A stretch of 64,000 nt of DNA, taken from positions 930,001 to 994,000 of the forward strand of contig NZ_AP025503.1 of the NCBI RefSeq assembly GCF_024347575.1, written 5' to 3'. A program made the translations under genes and the position numbers. This document shows positions 48,265 to 56,924 of this stretch, piece after piece. The notes beneath the pieces are model-generated. The model saw nothing but the letters and a program-made list of their open reading frames with translations, had not been told where the DNA came from and did not search any database. How positions within the stretch are numbered: the stretch's first letter is position 1; every line of letters begins with the position of its first letter. This DNA is from Vibrio pelagius. GTDB taxonomy: Bacteria > Pseudomonadota > Gammaproteobacteria > Enterobacterales > Vibrionaceae.

Positions 48265-48426
48265 ATACCAATCGTAGTAAATAATTGCTCACCCTAGCTT
48301 GTTAAAATGCTCGATAACTGCGTTAGAATTTTTGATTGTAGAATAACTACTTATCAGAAAATTCTGCCTTGTTCTCAAGCCTTTTTCCTGCGCTATTTTT
48401 GATCACTTACTTACTGTGATTGGGAT
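48265..48426 (-). repeat. Dispersed MITE-like element, copy B (162 bp)
   Basis: Reverse-complement copy of 16855-17030. The first 91 bp are identical to the inverted copy A; the far end is nearly identical (one end base differs, GATTGGGAT against GATTGGTAT). The middle has a shorter segment. It lies between ppiD and the ComEA-like gene, ending 29 bp before that gene's start codon. Confidence 0.85.
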
Positions 48427-48455
48427 TAGTTTTCACAACATGGAACGGAACGAGA

Positions 48456-48752
48456 ATGAAAAGTTTATACACTCTTTTAATGTCTTTTATGATTGCTTTT
48501 AGTGCTTCAGTTTGGGCCGATAGTCCGTCTAAAGCAGAACTTTATGAAGGTATTGAGGTAACGGTAAATATCAACACGGCCACAGCGGAAGAGTTGTCAG
48601 CTTTGTTAGTTGGTATCGGTGATAAAAAAGCTGAAGAAATCGTGCAGTATCGCGACCAACATGGCGCGTTTCAAAAGCCTGACGACTTAGCGAATGTCAA
48701 AGGCATCGGTGTTGCCACTGTTGAGAAGAACCGTAAGAGAATTGAACTCTAA
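48456..48752 (+). CDS. ComEA-like helix-hairpin-helix protein
   Basis: A 98-aa secreted or periplasmic protein with a signal peptide (cleavage after SVWA) and two HhH motifs (VNINTATAEELSALLVGIG and ANVKGIGVATVEKNR). Such proteins bind DNA in the periplasm during natural transformation. The start is ATG 48456; the TTG at 48420 lies in the repeat element. Gene position after ppiD is conserved in Vibrio. Confidence 0.88.
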   Translation: MKSLYTLLMSFMIAFSASVWADSPSKAELYEGIEVTVNINTATAEELSALLVGIGDKKAEEIVQYRDQHGAFQKPDDLANVKGIGVATVEKNRKRIEL

Positions 48753-48774
48753 ATAGGGTCAAAACAAAGATAGC

Positions 48775-48805
48775 AATAAAAAGGGAGTGACCGCCATTCA
48801 CTCCC
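48775..48805 (-). terminator. Terminator of the rhombosortase gene
   Basis: A perfect GGGAGTGA/TCACTCCC stem; on the minus strand it leads into TTTTTATT, downstream of the gene ending at 48862. Confidence 0.75.
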
Positions 48806-48861
48806 ATCCTCGTTTGAACTTATGGCTAAGCCACATTTCGGTTTCACTCATTTTGATAGAG

Positions 48862-49395
48862 TTAAGTCCATCTCTTTAGTCTCAGCCAAGCCAAGATAAA
48901 GCCACCAACGGCACCCAACAGGTGAGCTTCAATCGCGACGCGTGCATTGATTAACGCGCCAGTCGTGGTGGAAGGGCCAACAAACTGTTCCCAAGCCACT
49001 TTCACTATCAGACCACCTACGAGCAACCAGCTTGAACGACGTCCAGTCAGCGCCTCTGTCAGCGCAAAGAAACCAAATAACCCGTGTAGTGTGCCAGACA
49101 GCCCGACATAACTTTGGATATTGGTCAGTAGCAGTCCAGTACCAGTGAACAAGCTGATAATCAATAGTGACGTAATCAGTCGAATAGCATTAGGTTGAAA
49201 TAGATAACTGATTACCCATAATCCAATTAGGTTCATCGCCAAATGCGAAAGGTTGGTATGGGAAAAGTTTCCTGTTACGATTCGCCACCATTGTCCATCG
49301 GCGATTGCATTGTGATCCCAAACGACCCAAGCTTGAATCGGGTCAAATTGGAACAAAACACACATCAGTGAAATAAAAACTAAAGCAGGGTACAC
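48862..49395 (-). CDS. Rhombosortase (rhomboid-family serine protease)
   Basis: Rhomboid-like intramembrane protease predicted to process proteins with a GlyGly-CTERM tail, many of them type II secretion substrates. It has GLSGTLHG with the catalytic serine, an HTNLSHLAMN motif, and the catalytic histidine in AHLLG near the end. The reading frame runs back to an ATG at 49506, but that part is antisense to the conserved N-terminus of tapT. A GTG at 49395, at the first membrane helix, is therefore the tentative start. Confidence 0.82.
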   Translation of the reverse strand: MYPALVFISLMCVLFQFDPIQAWVVWDHNAIADGQWWRIVTGNFSHTNLSHLAMNLIGLWVISYLFQPNAIRLITSLLIISLFTGTGLLLTNIQSYVGLSGTLHGLFGFFALTEALTGRRSSWLLVGGLIVKVAWEQFVGPSTTTGALINARVAIEAHLLGAVGGFILAWLRLKRWT

Positions 49396-49404
49396 CGTAA
49401 ATCC

Positions 49405-50022
49405 ATGTCTCGTTATTGCCCCCAGTGCCGCAAGGCTTTGAAAGCGTGTATTTGTCAGTGGATCACTCCACTTGAATCGGACGTTGAGCTTATCATTCTT
49501 CAGCACCCATCAGAAGAGCATAGGCCGATGGGTACAGCACGAATTTTATCCTTGTCATTGGAAAACAGCGTTACTTTCATTGGCGAAGACTTTTCTGAAC
49601 ACGAAGAACTCAATCTTCTGTTGAGCGACCCCAACTATCAATATGCAATCTTGTACCCAGGTGAGAGCTCGGTGTCAGTTGAGCAGTTATCTGAGTCCAG
49701 TTGGAATGGTACGGATAAGCCAAAACGGAGAATCATCTTGCTCGACGGAACGTGGAAGAAAGCGTTCAAAATGTGGCAAGTTTCCAGCAATTTACAGCAG
49801 CTCGTTACCGTTCATTTACCAAAAGATTTGAAAGGGAACTATCGGATTCGTAAAGCGCCGAGTGAAAACAGTCTATCCACCGTAGAGGCGGGTTATCATT
49901 TGCTGAGCTTACTGCAACCCCATCATGAGTTTGCTCCGTTACTTGCGGCATTTGATCGAATGATTCAGTTTCAAATCGACCAAATGCCACCAGGCGTGTT
50001 TGAGAAAAACTACTTAAGTTGA
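49405..50022 (+). CDS. tapT: tRNA-uridine aminocarboxypropyltransferase (DTW protein)
   Basis: DTW-domain enzyme predicted to form acp3U at position 47 of tRNA. The 205-aa protein has an N-terminal zinc-type cluster (YCPQCRKALKACIC), the nucleotide-binding segment and the DTW-family signature LLDGTWKKAFKMW. It is divergent from the rhombosortase with almost no spacer. TapT is the likely orthologue; the older name is YfiP-type DTW protein. Confidence 0.85.
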   Translation: MSRYCPQCRKALKACICQWITPLESDVELIILQHPSEEHRPMGTARILSLSLENSVTFIGEDFSEHEELNLLLSDPNYQYAILYPGESSVSVEQLSESSWNGTDKPKRRIILLDGTWKKAFKMWQVSSNLQQLVTVHLPKDLKGNYRIRKAPSENSLSTVEAGYHLLSLLQPHHEFAPLLAAFDRMIQFQIDQMPPGVFEKNYLS

Positions 50023-50047
50023 GTATTCTTCAACGAAGCTCAGCCAG

Positions 50048-51391
50048 TCAGAACTCGGTATGCGCTGAGAACAGCTGCTGGTGCACCTTTTGAGCGAGGT
50101 CATCGGTCATGGACGAGATGTAATCAGCAATAACCCTCATCTTACGACACTCTTCAGTGTGGCCTTGCCACTGCTTTTTAATTGCCAGAGGTAACAAACG
50201 CTCAGGGTCGGCACTGAAGGCTTCAAACATATCCATAATGATCTGTTGCCCTTTGTACTCAATGACTTGAACTTGAGGCACTTGAATCACAAACTCACTC
50301 ACAAAGTGCTTCAGCTTATCTAGGGTTAAATCCATGCTCGGTTCTAGGTAGGCATTATATGAGAGCAGTGGGTTTTCAAAACCCGCATCTACTGGCTTGA
50401 TTGAGATGCTGGTAAGTAATGCGTTAACAATGCCACCAATGGCATCTTTGCGACGGTATTGTTCTCCTGAGAACAACATTTCAGTAATTGAATCGAGGTG
50501 ACCTACGATCCAAGGATCGTTAGCTTCCAACAATTGCGGGTAAGCTGATTCCATCCACTGCGCTTTGGTCACTGAGCCAAGCACAATCGCATCTTCCAAA
50601 TCATGTACACCATAGGCGATGTCATCTGCCAACTCCATGATGGAGCAGTCGAGTGATTTGAACTTGGTTTTATTGTGTTCAAATGGCTCGACGTGCGCTT
50701 TTCTTGGTTGTTGAAAAAGAGCTTGGTCGTGTTCAGATAAGGGTGAAAGTACCCACTCAAACAGCGCTTTATCGTGGTCGTAGATCCCTTTAGCGGGCAT
50801 CCAGTCTCGGGCTCGCAGTTGCCTTTGATGTTTTACTGGTTTTGGCATTGATGCCGCTCTGATTTTGCTGATTGGCGACGGGTACTTGATCAAACCAAGG
50901 AGAGTGCGTCTTGATAGGTTCATGCCGTGGTGCTCTGTATAAGGCTCCAGCTGAGTCACAATGCGAAACGTTTGGGCATTGCCCTCAAAGCCTCCATGAT
51001 CTCGCATCATATAGTTCAGTGCGACTTCACCGCCGTGGCCATAGGGTGGATGACCGATATCGTGGGCAAGACAAAGAGAGTCAATTAAGCTGTCTGATGG
51101 CAGCAGTTCTCGGAACTCAGGTTGCTTCTTTTTCAGCTGAGCAACGATCCCAGTTCCCAGTTGTGCGGCTTCTAGAGAGTGAGTCAGACGTGTCCGGTGG
51201 AAGTCGTTGATTGCGGTTCCATGAACTTGGGTCTTGGCTTGTAATCGTCTAAATGCCGCAGAGTGAAGTACGCGAGCACGATCGCGTTGAAACGGACTTC
51301 TGTGGTCATCACGGCGAATTTTGTGTTCATCGTCGTTACGAGCTTTCCATTGCTCGGCAAGCAATAGATTAGGTGAGTTTGAAAGCGTCAA
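50048..51391 (-). CDS. dgt: Deoxyguanosinetriphosphate triphosphohydrolase-like dNTPase
   Basis: HD-domain enzyme of 447 aa that cleaves dNTPs, usually dGTP, to nucleoside and triphosphate. Metal-binding residues are visible in FHRTRLTHSLEAAQ and LAHDIGHPPYGHGGE, with a further MELADDIAYGVHDLEDAI motif. It belongs to the dGTPase-like clade 2 pattern common in Vibrio; substrate preference is not known from sequence. Confidence 0.92.
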   Translation of the reverse strand: MTLSNSPNLLLAEQWKARNDDEHKIRRDDHRSPFQRDRARVLHSAAFRRLQAKTQVHGTAINDFHRTRLTHSLEAAQLGTGIVAQLKKKQPEFRELLPSDSLIDSLCLAHDIGHPPYGHGGEVALNYMMRDHGGFEGNAQTFRIVTQLEPYTEHHGMNLSRRTLLGLIKYPSPISKIRAASMPKPVKHQRQLRARDWMPAKGIYDHDKALFEWVLSPLSEHDQALFQQPRKAHVEPFEHNKTKFKSLDCSIMELADDIAYGVHDLEDAIVLGSVTKAQWMESAYPQLLEANDPWIVGHLDSITEMLFSGEQYRRKDAIGGIVNALLTSISIKPVDAGFENPLLSYNAYLEPSMDLTLDKLKHFVSEFVIQVPQVQVIEYKGQQIIMDMFEAFSADPERLLPLAIKKQWQGHTEECRKMRVIADYISSMTDDLAQKVHQQLFSAHTEF

Positions 51392-51730
51392 ATGAGCACC
51401 TACATTGGTTGAAAGTAAATATCACAACTTATACCCGGCTAACTGATTTCGTCTAGCAATAATTTGAAGCTTCGGGAGAAAGTTGTTAAAAAACAGTTCA
51501 TTTCTAGCCTGACGCTCTGAGAACGAGATAGTTTAAATGGCGTTTGGCCGCTGCAAATTCGTGATTTCTTGTCCTCGCTTGAAAAATAACCAACCCAACC
51601 GTCGGTAGATGTCTGTCCTTTCAATGATTGCAAGTGGATAGTGCTCTATATTTATCTAAAGAGACAGATCGCAATCAAATATCGACCATTACTGAGCTTT
51701 AACGCCTAAGTCATGATTGGAGGAGGTACT
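51392..51730. other. Gene-free spacer upstream of the RimK operon
   Basis: This 339-bp stretch separates divergent dgt and the RimK-type gene. It contains a minus-strand reading frame (51439-51633) with no ribosome-binding site and no known fold; I think it is non-coding, possibly a dispersed Vibrio repeat. No clear promoter consensus stands out, though an outstanding GGAGGAGG ribosome-binding site precedes the next gene. Confidence 0.4.
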
Positions 51731-52636
51731 ATGCGTATCGCAATTTTATCTAGAAATGAAAACCTGTACTCGACCCGACGTCTAAAAGAAGCTGGTGAGA
51801 TGAAAGGCCATGAGGTAGATATCATCGACACTCTACACTGCTACATGGATATTACTAGCAGTCACCCTAAAGTAAGATATCAAGGCCGAGATTTACCTTT
51901 GTATGACGCTGTTATCCCAAGAATTGGTTCGTCAATTACTTTCTATGGAACTGCAGTCGTTAGACAGTTTGAGATGATGGGAACCTTTTGTGTCAATGAA
52001 TCCATTGCTATCAGCCGTTCGCGGGATAAGTTACGCTCGTTACAGCTACTGTCGCGCAAAGGTGTTGGGCTTCCGAGAACTGGATTTGCTAGTAAACCCG
52101 ATAAAATCCAAGATCTGATTAAGAATGTCGGTGGTGCCCCGCTCGTTATTAAGCTCCTTGAAGGCACACAAGGTATTGGTGTTGTCCTAGCAGAGACAAA
52201 CAAAGCGGCTGAGAGCGTATTAGAGGCTTTTATGGGCCTAAAAGCTAACATTCTTGTTCAGGAGTTTATTAAAGAAGCGGGTGGGGCTGATATACGCTGT
52301 TTTGTTGTGGGCGGCAAAGTGATCGCCGCGATGAAGCGTCAAGCTGAAGAGGGCGAATTTCGCTCTAACTTACACCGTGGAGGAACCGCTCAACTGGTGA
52401 GACTCTCTAAGGAAGAACGCTTAACTGCCGTCAACGCTGCCAAAGTTATGGGGTTAAATTTATGTGGCGTTGACATACTGCAATCAAACAACGGACCTGT
52501 GGTGATGGAGGTTAACTCTTCTCCCGGTTTAGAAGGTATTGAAAATGCTACAGGTAAAGATGTAGCAGGGATGATTTTCGACTTTATTGAGAAAAACGCA
52601 AAACCTAATGCAACTAAAACGCGTGGGAAAGGCTAA
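51731..52636 (+). CDS. RimK-type ATP-grasp ligase
   Basis: A 301-aa ATP-grasp protein closely resembling RimK, which adds glutamate to ribosomal protein S6 or makes polyglutamate. Visible are the N-terminal RimK domain, the ATP-binding loop ([14 protein letters not shown]), the [16 protein letters not shown] segment and the metal-binding [15 protein letters not shown]. The start is ATG 51731 behind GGAGGAGG. The stop overlaps the next gene by one base. Because it is paired with a hydrolase, the product may be a small acyl-amino acid instead of modified S6. Confidence 0.88.
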   Translation: MRIAILSRNENLYSTRRLKEAGEMKGHEVDIIDTLHCYMDITSSHPKVRYQGRDLPLYDAVIPRIGSSITFYGTAVVRQFEMMGTFCVNESIAISRSRDKLRSLQLLSRKGVGLPRTGFASKPDKIQDLIKNVGGAPLVIKLLEGTQGIGVVLAETNKAAESVLEAFMGLKANILVQEFIKEAGGADIRCFVVGGKVIAAMKRQAEEGEFRSNLHRGGTAQLVRLSKEERLTAVNAAKVMGLNLCGVDILQSNNGPVVMEVNSSPGLEGIENATGKDVAGMIFDFIEKNAKPNATKTRGKG

Positions 52637-53658
52637 TGACAGACGATACCATCCTCATAGCGGGTCAAACTATTGTTAGAGGGCAAAGTTGCCAAATTAA
52701 TATTCCAGTCGCAAAGCTTTATACTGACACAGAACTCTTCATTCCTGTTCATATCCAAAGAGCTAATAAAGCTGGGCCTACGGTTTTTGTCAGTGCTGCA
52801 ATTCATGGTGATGAACTCAATGGGGTCGAAATAATTCGCCGCCTTATCGCATCAAAGCTCAATATCATAAAAGGAACCCTGGTTTTGGTGCCTATGGTTA
52901 ACGTTTATGGTGTTTTGAACCAAAGTCGCTATTTGCCGGATCGACGGGACTTGAATCGCTGTTTTCCCGGCTCAGTGAAAGGCTCTTTGGCCTCTCGACT
53001 CGCCCATACTTTTATGACCAATATCGTTCAACACTGTGATTATGGTATCGACTTACATACTGGTGCCATTCATCGTTCCAACTTGCCTCAAATCAGAGCT
53101 AATCTAGCTGATGAAGAAACCTTGTCTTTGGCGAAAGCGTTCGGCGTTCCTGTTTTGATAAATGCCAATCTGCGTGATGGATCACTAAGAGAAGCGGCGA
53201 CCTCCAATAACACGCGAATTTTACTCTATGAAGCCGGAGAAGCGCTGCGCTTTGACCCTCTATCCATACAGGCGGGTGTAAAAGGGGTTAAGAATGTACT
53301 AATGAGCTTAGGGTTGTTAAGAAAGTCTCGACGTAAAAAGCACCCTATTGAGCCTTTTGTATCGAACAAGAGTGAATGGATTCGAGCCGCGGGTAGTGGG
53401 TTTGTCAATGAAGCGGTCAAGTTAGGAGAAAGAGTAGAAAAAGGTCAGGTTCTCGCGGAAATCAACTCACCTTTAGGTGCGCCAATACAGAAAGTAACCT
53501 CAACACGATCAGGAATCATTATTGGCAAACAAAATATCCCACTGGTTCAAGAAGGTGATGCCATGTTTCACGTTGCTTATTTTGGCAAAGATGAAGATGA
53601 TGTAGCAGAGCACATCGAGTTATTGCATGACTTAGTAGAGAGTGATCGAGGTGTGTGA
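52636..53658 (+). CDS. Succinylglutamate desuccinylase/aspartoacylase family hydrolase
   Basis: A 340-aa zinc hydrolase of the AstE/AspA group. Zinc ligands fit IHGDELNGVE (HxxE) and a downstream histidine in GIDLHTGAIHR, with the DRRDLNRCFPG arginine-rich substrate loop. A C-terminal biotinyl-like beta domain (about residues 245-320: SGFVNEAVKLGERVEKGQVLAEI) is typical of this subgroup. Coupled to the RimK-type ligase, it probably removes an acyl or amino-acid group from the ligase's product. It is not the arginine-catabolic AstE by context. Confidence 0.85.
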   Translation: MTDDTILIAGQTIVRGQSCQINIPVAKLYTDTELFIPVHIQRANKAGPTVFVSAAIHGDELNGVEIIRRLIASKLNIIKGTLVLVPMVNVYGVLNQSRYLPDRRDLNRCFPGSVKGSLASRLAHTFMTNIVQHCDYGIDLHTGAIHRSNLPQIRANLADEETLSLAKAFGVPVLINANLRDGSLREAATSNNTRILLYEAGEALRFDPLSIQAGVKGVKNVLMSLGLLRKSRRKKHPIEPFVSNKSEWIRAAGSGFVNEAVKLGERVEKGQVLAEINSPLGAPIQKVTSTRSGIIIGKQNIPLVQEGDAMFHVAYFGKDEDDVAEHIELLHDLVESDRGV

Positions 53659-53732
53659 AATGGACAGATTGGTTATCGGTAAGCATACTTAACCAATGAA
53701 TAACAATGACTAACCGTATGGAGACGAGTCAT

Positions 53733-53846
53733 ATGATGCTGCTTGGCCGTGAGGGAATGGGCGAACGTATCTACATAGAACCTAGCCGTTTATTTATCGT
53801 TAAAGGTGACCCAGTACAAAATGATAAGGGGTCAGGAAATGACTGA
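53733..53846 (+). CDS. 37-aa ORF overlapping the MgtE-type gene
   Basis: Tandem ATGs at 53733 and 53736 open a 37-codon frame (MMLLGREGMGERIYIEP...) ending 8 bp inside the following gene, the pattern expected for translational coupling. A GGAG lies about 10 nt upstream. The N-terminal part loosely recalls the first strands of CsrA (Arg near 6, Gly-Glu near 10), but it is too short for that fold. Hypothetical; could be a leader peptide for the Mg transporter. Confidence 0.45.
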   Translation: MMLLGREGMGERIYIEPSRLFIVKGDPVQNDKGSGND

Positions 53847-55182
53847 ACTACAACAACCCCAGTCTATAGAGACGCCGCCAAATTTACTTGCGGATCTCAT
53901 TAAAGCGATCGATGCCGGTGATGACTTAAGTGGGCTGATAAATCAATCTAAGTCAGACATTGCGAACGTTTTGGAGTCCGTCAACCCACCAAAACGTAAA
54001 GCCATAATTGATGTCGTCCCTGCGGAGAAATACTGGCCAATATTACACCTGCTAAAGTATGAAACGGCTCAACATGTACATTCATTATTGAATGAAGCAA
54101 TGTTGAGTGAACGCCTAGCTCATATCTCCGAGAACGATGTCATCAATTTTGCCGACTTTCTACCTGTGGCATTTGTTGATGAATTTCTCTTACAGCAGAG
54201 TGATGCAAGCGCAGCATACATTCAACAGGCGCTCTCCTATAAAGATGATACGGTAGGGCGTTACATGGAGTCCTGCTATATCACGGCCAATAAGCGGAAC
54301 ACGATCGGTAGGATTAAAGGTGAAATGCAGCGCCGCTCAAATAGCCCTGTACGTTTAATTGTTGTACGTGATGGCACCGAAATCGTCGGGTGCGTTTCTC
54401 CAGAAGCCTTGTTGATCACATCCGACAGTGAGGTGCTGTCTTCAATATTGACGCCAACTCCGATTCTCGAGGACACTCAAAATATCTACGATGTGGGCAA
54501 ATTAGTCTCTATTGATGGTAAGAGTCATTGGTTTCCTGTTTTGTCAGGGGGGAAGGTCGTTGGTGTCTTGCCCATGAGTGCTTTAGCGATCGCTTTAAGG
54601 GAGTTAGGATTACAGGCGGTGGTCCCTGAAAACGTAAAGAGCGAGGAAGACCTTTTTATGCCTTTGGGGGTTGCAGCTCGACTTAGAGGGGTATGGCTTG
54701 TCATTAACCTCATTACGGCATTTGCGGCCTCAGCAATCATTGGCGTGTTTGATACTGTTGTTGAACAAGTTGTCGCCCTTGCTATTTTAATGCCTGTTGT
54801 TGCCAGTATGGGGGGGATTGCGGGTAGTCAGACCTTGGCCGTCTCTTTACGTGGCATCGCGCTCAATCACTTACATCAAAGCAACCTAAAGCTACTTGTC
54901 AATAAAGAACTCAAGATCGCTGCTGTCAATGGCTTGGTGATGGGGGCCGTCATTGGTGGGATCGTTTACTGGGTGTTTGATTCAGTAGGCTTGGGTATCA
55001 TCATTTGTTGTGCAATCAGTGTGAATAGCCTTGCAGCTGCATTGTCAGGTACGCTTATTCCCTTTACACTCAAAAAACTTAACATAGACCCTGCTGTAGC
55101 GGGCTCTGTTGTCTTAACGACGGTCACTGATGTGGTCGGGTTTTTAGTATTTCTTGGACTAGGAGCTCTTTTCTTAGTTTAA
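53839..55182 (+). CDS. MgtE-family magnesium transporter
   Basis: A 447-aa protein with the MgtE N-domain, paired CBS domains (about residues 130-260) and a C-terminal five-helix channel domain. The channel signature MGGIAGSQTLAVSLRGIAL and the metal-binding VLTTVTDVVGF loop are present; the usual GGNAGTQ reads GGIAGSQ here. ATG 53839 follows CAGGA and overlaps the 37-aa ORF; an ATG at 53806 would start inside it and is less likely. CBS domains imply Mg-dependent gating. Confidence 0.9.
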   Translation: MTELQQPQSIETPPNLLADLIKAIDAGDDLSGLINQSKSDIANVLESVNPPKRKAIIDVVPAEKYWPILHLLKYETAQHVHSLLNEAMLSERLAHISENDVINFADFLPVAFVDEFLLQQSDASAAYIQQALSYKDDTVGRYMESCYITANKRNTIGRIKGEMQRRSNSPVRLIVVRDGTEIVGCVSPEALLITSDSEVLSSILTPTPILEDTQNIYDVGKLVSIDGKSHWFPVLSGGKVVGVLPMSALAIALRELGLQAVVPENVKSEEDLFMPLGVAARLRGVWLVINLITAFAASAIIGVFDTVVEQVVALAILMPVVASMGGIAGSQTLAVSLRGIALNHLHQSNLKLLVNKELKIAAVNGLVMGAVIGGIVYWVFDSVGLGIIICCAISVNSLAAALSGTLIPFTLKKLNIDPAVAGSVVLTTVTDVVGFLVFLGLGALFLV

Positions 55183-55256
55183 ACATGAATAAACGTATTC
55201 TTTTTTAATCAATATACTCACCATTTTTTGTTCGCTAACTCGACTTGGAGATACAT

Positions 55257-56192
55257 ATGAGCGAATTTCTAATTTCCTGTTGGGATTTTACTTCTGGGCA
55301 GGCGACTTCTGTCGTAGACCGGGGCAGTAGCATTAAAGAAAATCATTGGTATCACTGCCAGAGGGATGCTGATGGTTTGAAGGAGTGGTTAGAGTCACAC
55401 CCTTTACCTGAAGCGTTAATTAATTCGCTTCTTGCTGATGATACGAGACCGCGCTTTGAACAGTATGGTTCTGATTGCTTCCTATTGATTTTAAGAGGTA
55501 TAAATTTAAACGAGGGCGCTGAACCTGATGATATGTTGAGCTTACGCATGATGTGGTATAAGGGGGCATTAGTCTCGACACGTAAAGTGCCTTCAAAGGC
55601 CATCTCTTGCTTGTCTCAACAACTCCAGGCAGGTAAAGGTCCCGACAACATTCCTTCTTTGCTTGTTGCTATTTCCAGTGGTATCAGCGAGCTGATATCG
55701 AATTTTCTTTCCCCTATTGATGAGCAACTTAATAATATGGAAGCGCCGACCGTTGATGATCTCACTTCACTCAATGCTCTTCACGCTCGTTTACTTCGTT
55801 TGCGTCGCTATTTGAAGCCGCAAAAATACGCTTTTGAAGATTTACTTGAGTCGGGCATACCTCTTATTGAGTCGCAGAAACAGCACTTTAAAAACTGCCT
55901 AGACACCATTACGCGTATCAATGAGTCTATTGAGTTCTATCTGGACCAAATTAATCATTTACTTGCCCATATTGCACAAGAACAAGCTCAAATCATGAAT
56001 CGAAATACCTACTTATTTTCTGTCATTGCAGGTATTTTTCTTCCAGCAGGTTTCTTTACTGGTCTACTCGGTGTGAACATTGGTGGTATTCCTGGCGTCG
56101 ACAATCCGCTCGCATTTTTATTGTTTAGTATTGGACTTGTGGTCATAATTGCGCTGGAAGTTGTTTTACTGAAAAGGTTGAAGTTTATTTAA
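55257..56192 (+). CDS. zntB: ZntB-type CorA-family cation transporter
   Basis: Two-helix metal transporter of 311 aa with the long CorA-type cytoplasmic domain and C-terminal membrane region. The pore signature reads GVNIGGIPGVDNP, the GVN form typical of ZntB instead of the GMN of CorA. Known ZntB proteins carry zinc. ATG 55257 follows a weak site; a start at 55245 is in frame. Its stop overlaps the next gene. Confidence 0.88.
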   Translation: MSEFLISCWDFTSGQATSVVDRGSSIKENHWYHCQRDADGLKEWLESHPLPEALINSLLADDTRPRFEQYGSDCFLLILRGINLNEGAEPDDMLSLRMMWYKGALVSTRKVPSKAISCLSQQLQAGKGPDNIPSLLVAISSGISELISNFLSPIDEQLNNMEAPTVDDLTSLNALHARLLRLRRYLKPQKYAFEDLLESGIPLIESQKQHFKNCLDTITRINESIEFYLDQINHLLAHIAQEQAQIMNRNTYLFSVIAGIFLPAGFFTGLLGVNIGGIPGVDNPLAFLLFSIGLVVIIALEVVLLKRLKFI

Positions 56193-56755
56193 TGAGCGAG
56201 ATATTGTTTAAGTCACAATTGTTACATCAACTCATGCTTGGAGCTGTGTTGGTTGTAATGTACGTGCTATTGAGACGAGTCGGTGAGAAGACTTTGTTAT
56301 CATTGGCTCATAAAAAGCAGGTCTCTAGTCAAAGAAAAGTCTTTGTGGTTAAGGCGTTCAATGTATCGACCTTTTTTGTCTTTATTACCTTACTTACTCT
56401 ATTACTGGATCTAGGGTACGGTGATATTTCGTTATTCCTCTCCTCGATTTTTGCTGTTCTTGGTGTCGCACTGTTTGCTCAGTGGTCGATCTTAAGTAAC
56501 GTTTCGGCAAGCGTGTTGATTTTCTTCGCGTTCCCATATCGAATTGGTGACAAGATTAAGGTTTGCGATAAAGACGAAGATATCAGCGGTACTATTAGTG
56601 ATATCACCATGTTTCACGTTATTATTCGCCACGAAAATGGCAACATGATCACCTATCCCAATAGCCTTATGCTGCAAAAGGGTGTCATAAAAATAACTGG
56701 AAATACAGTCAAGCCACTTACTTCGGACTCTACCGAACAAGTTGTTGACCAATAA
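56192..56755 (+). CDS. Small MscS-like mechanosensitive channel protein
   Basis: A 187-aa protein with three hydrophobic segments in the first 100 residues and an MscS beta domain (FFAFPYRIGDKIKV...MITYPNSLMLQKGVI). It lacks the long C-terminal alpha/beta cage of E. coli MscS, so it is a minimal member, comparable to YnaI-core or short MscS-like channels. Overlap with zntB by one base shows co-translation. Role in ion or osmotic balance is inferred. Confidence 0.85.
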   Translation: MSEILFKSQLLHQLMLGAVLVVMYVLLRRVGEKTLLSLAHKKQVSSQRKVFVVKAFNVSTFFVFITLLTLLLDLGYGDISLFLSSIFAVLGVALFAQWSILSNVSASVLIFFAFPYRIGDKIKVCDKDEDISGTISDITMFHVIIRHENGNMITYPNSLMLQKGVIKITGNTVKPLTSDSTEQVVDQ

Positions 56756-56924
56756 GAGCAATGAAAGGCGGGATAAAACTTGTTGGGAACTTTAATTTGT
56801 CACATACTTTAAATTGAAAGTGATAGGAAGCTAAGGTTATTGTTAGTTTTTTTCCCTCGACCAGTTTTTCAAGTTAAACGCCATTTATTAACGCAGCATT
56901 ACTCAACAGATGTGGAGTACACAG

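Noticed and set aside
51439..51633. 64-aa minus-strand ORF upstream of the RimK operon
   Set aside because: No ribosome-binding site, and the composition looks like translated non-coding DNA. It may be a dispersed Vibrio repeat instead of a gene; a genome-wide search would decide.
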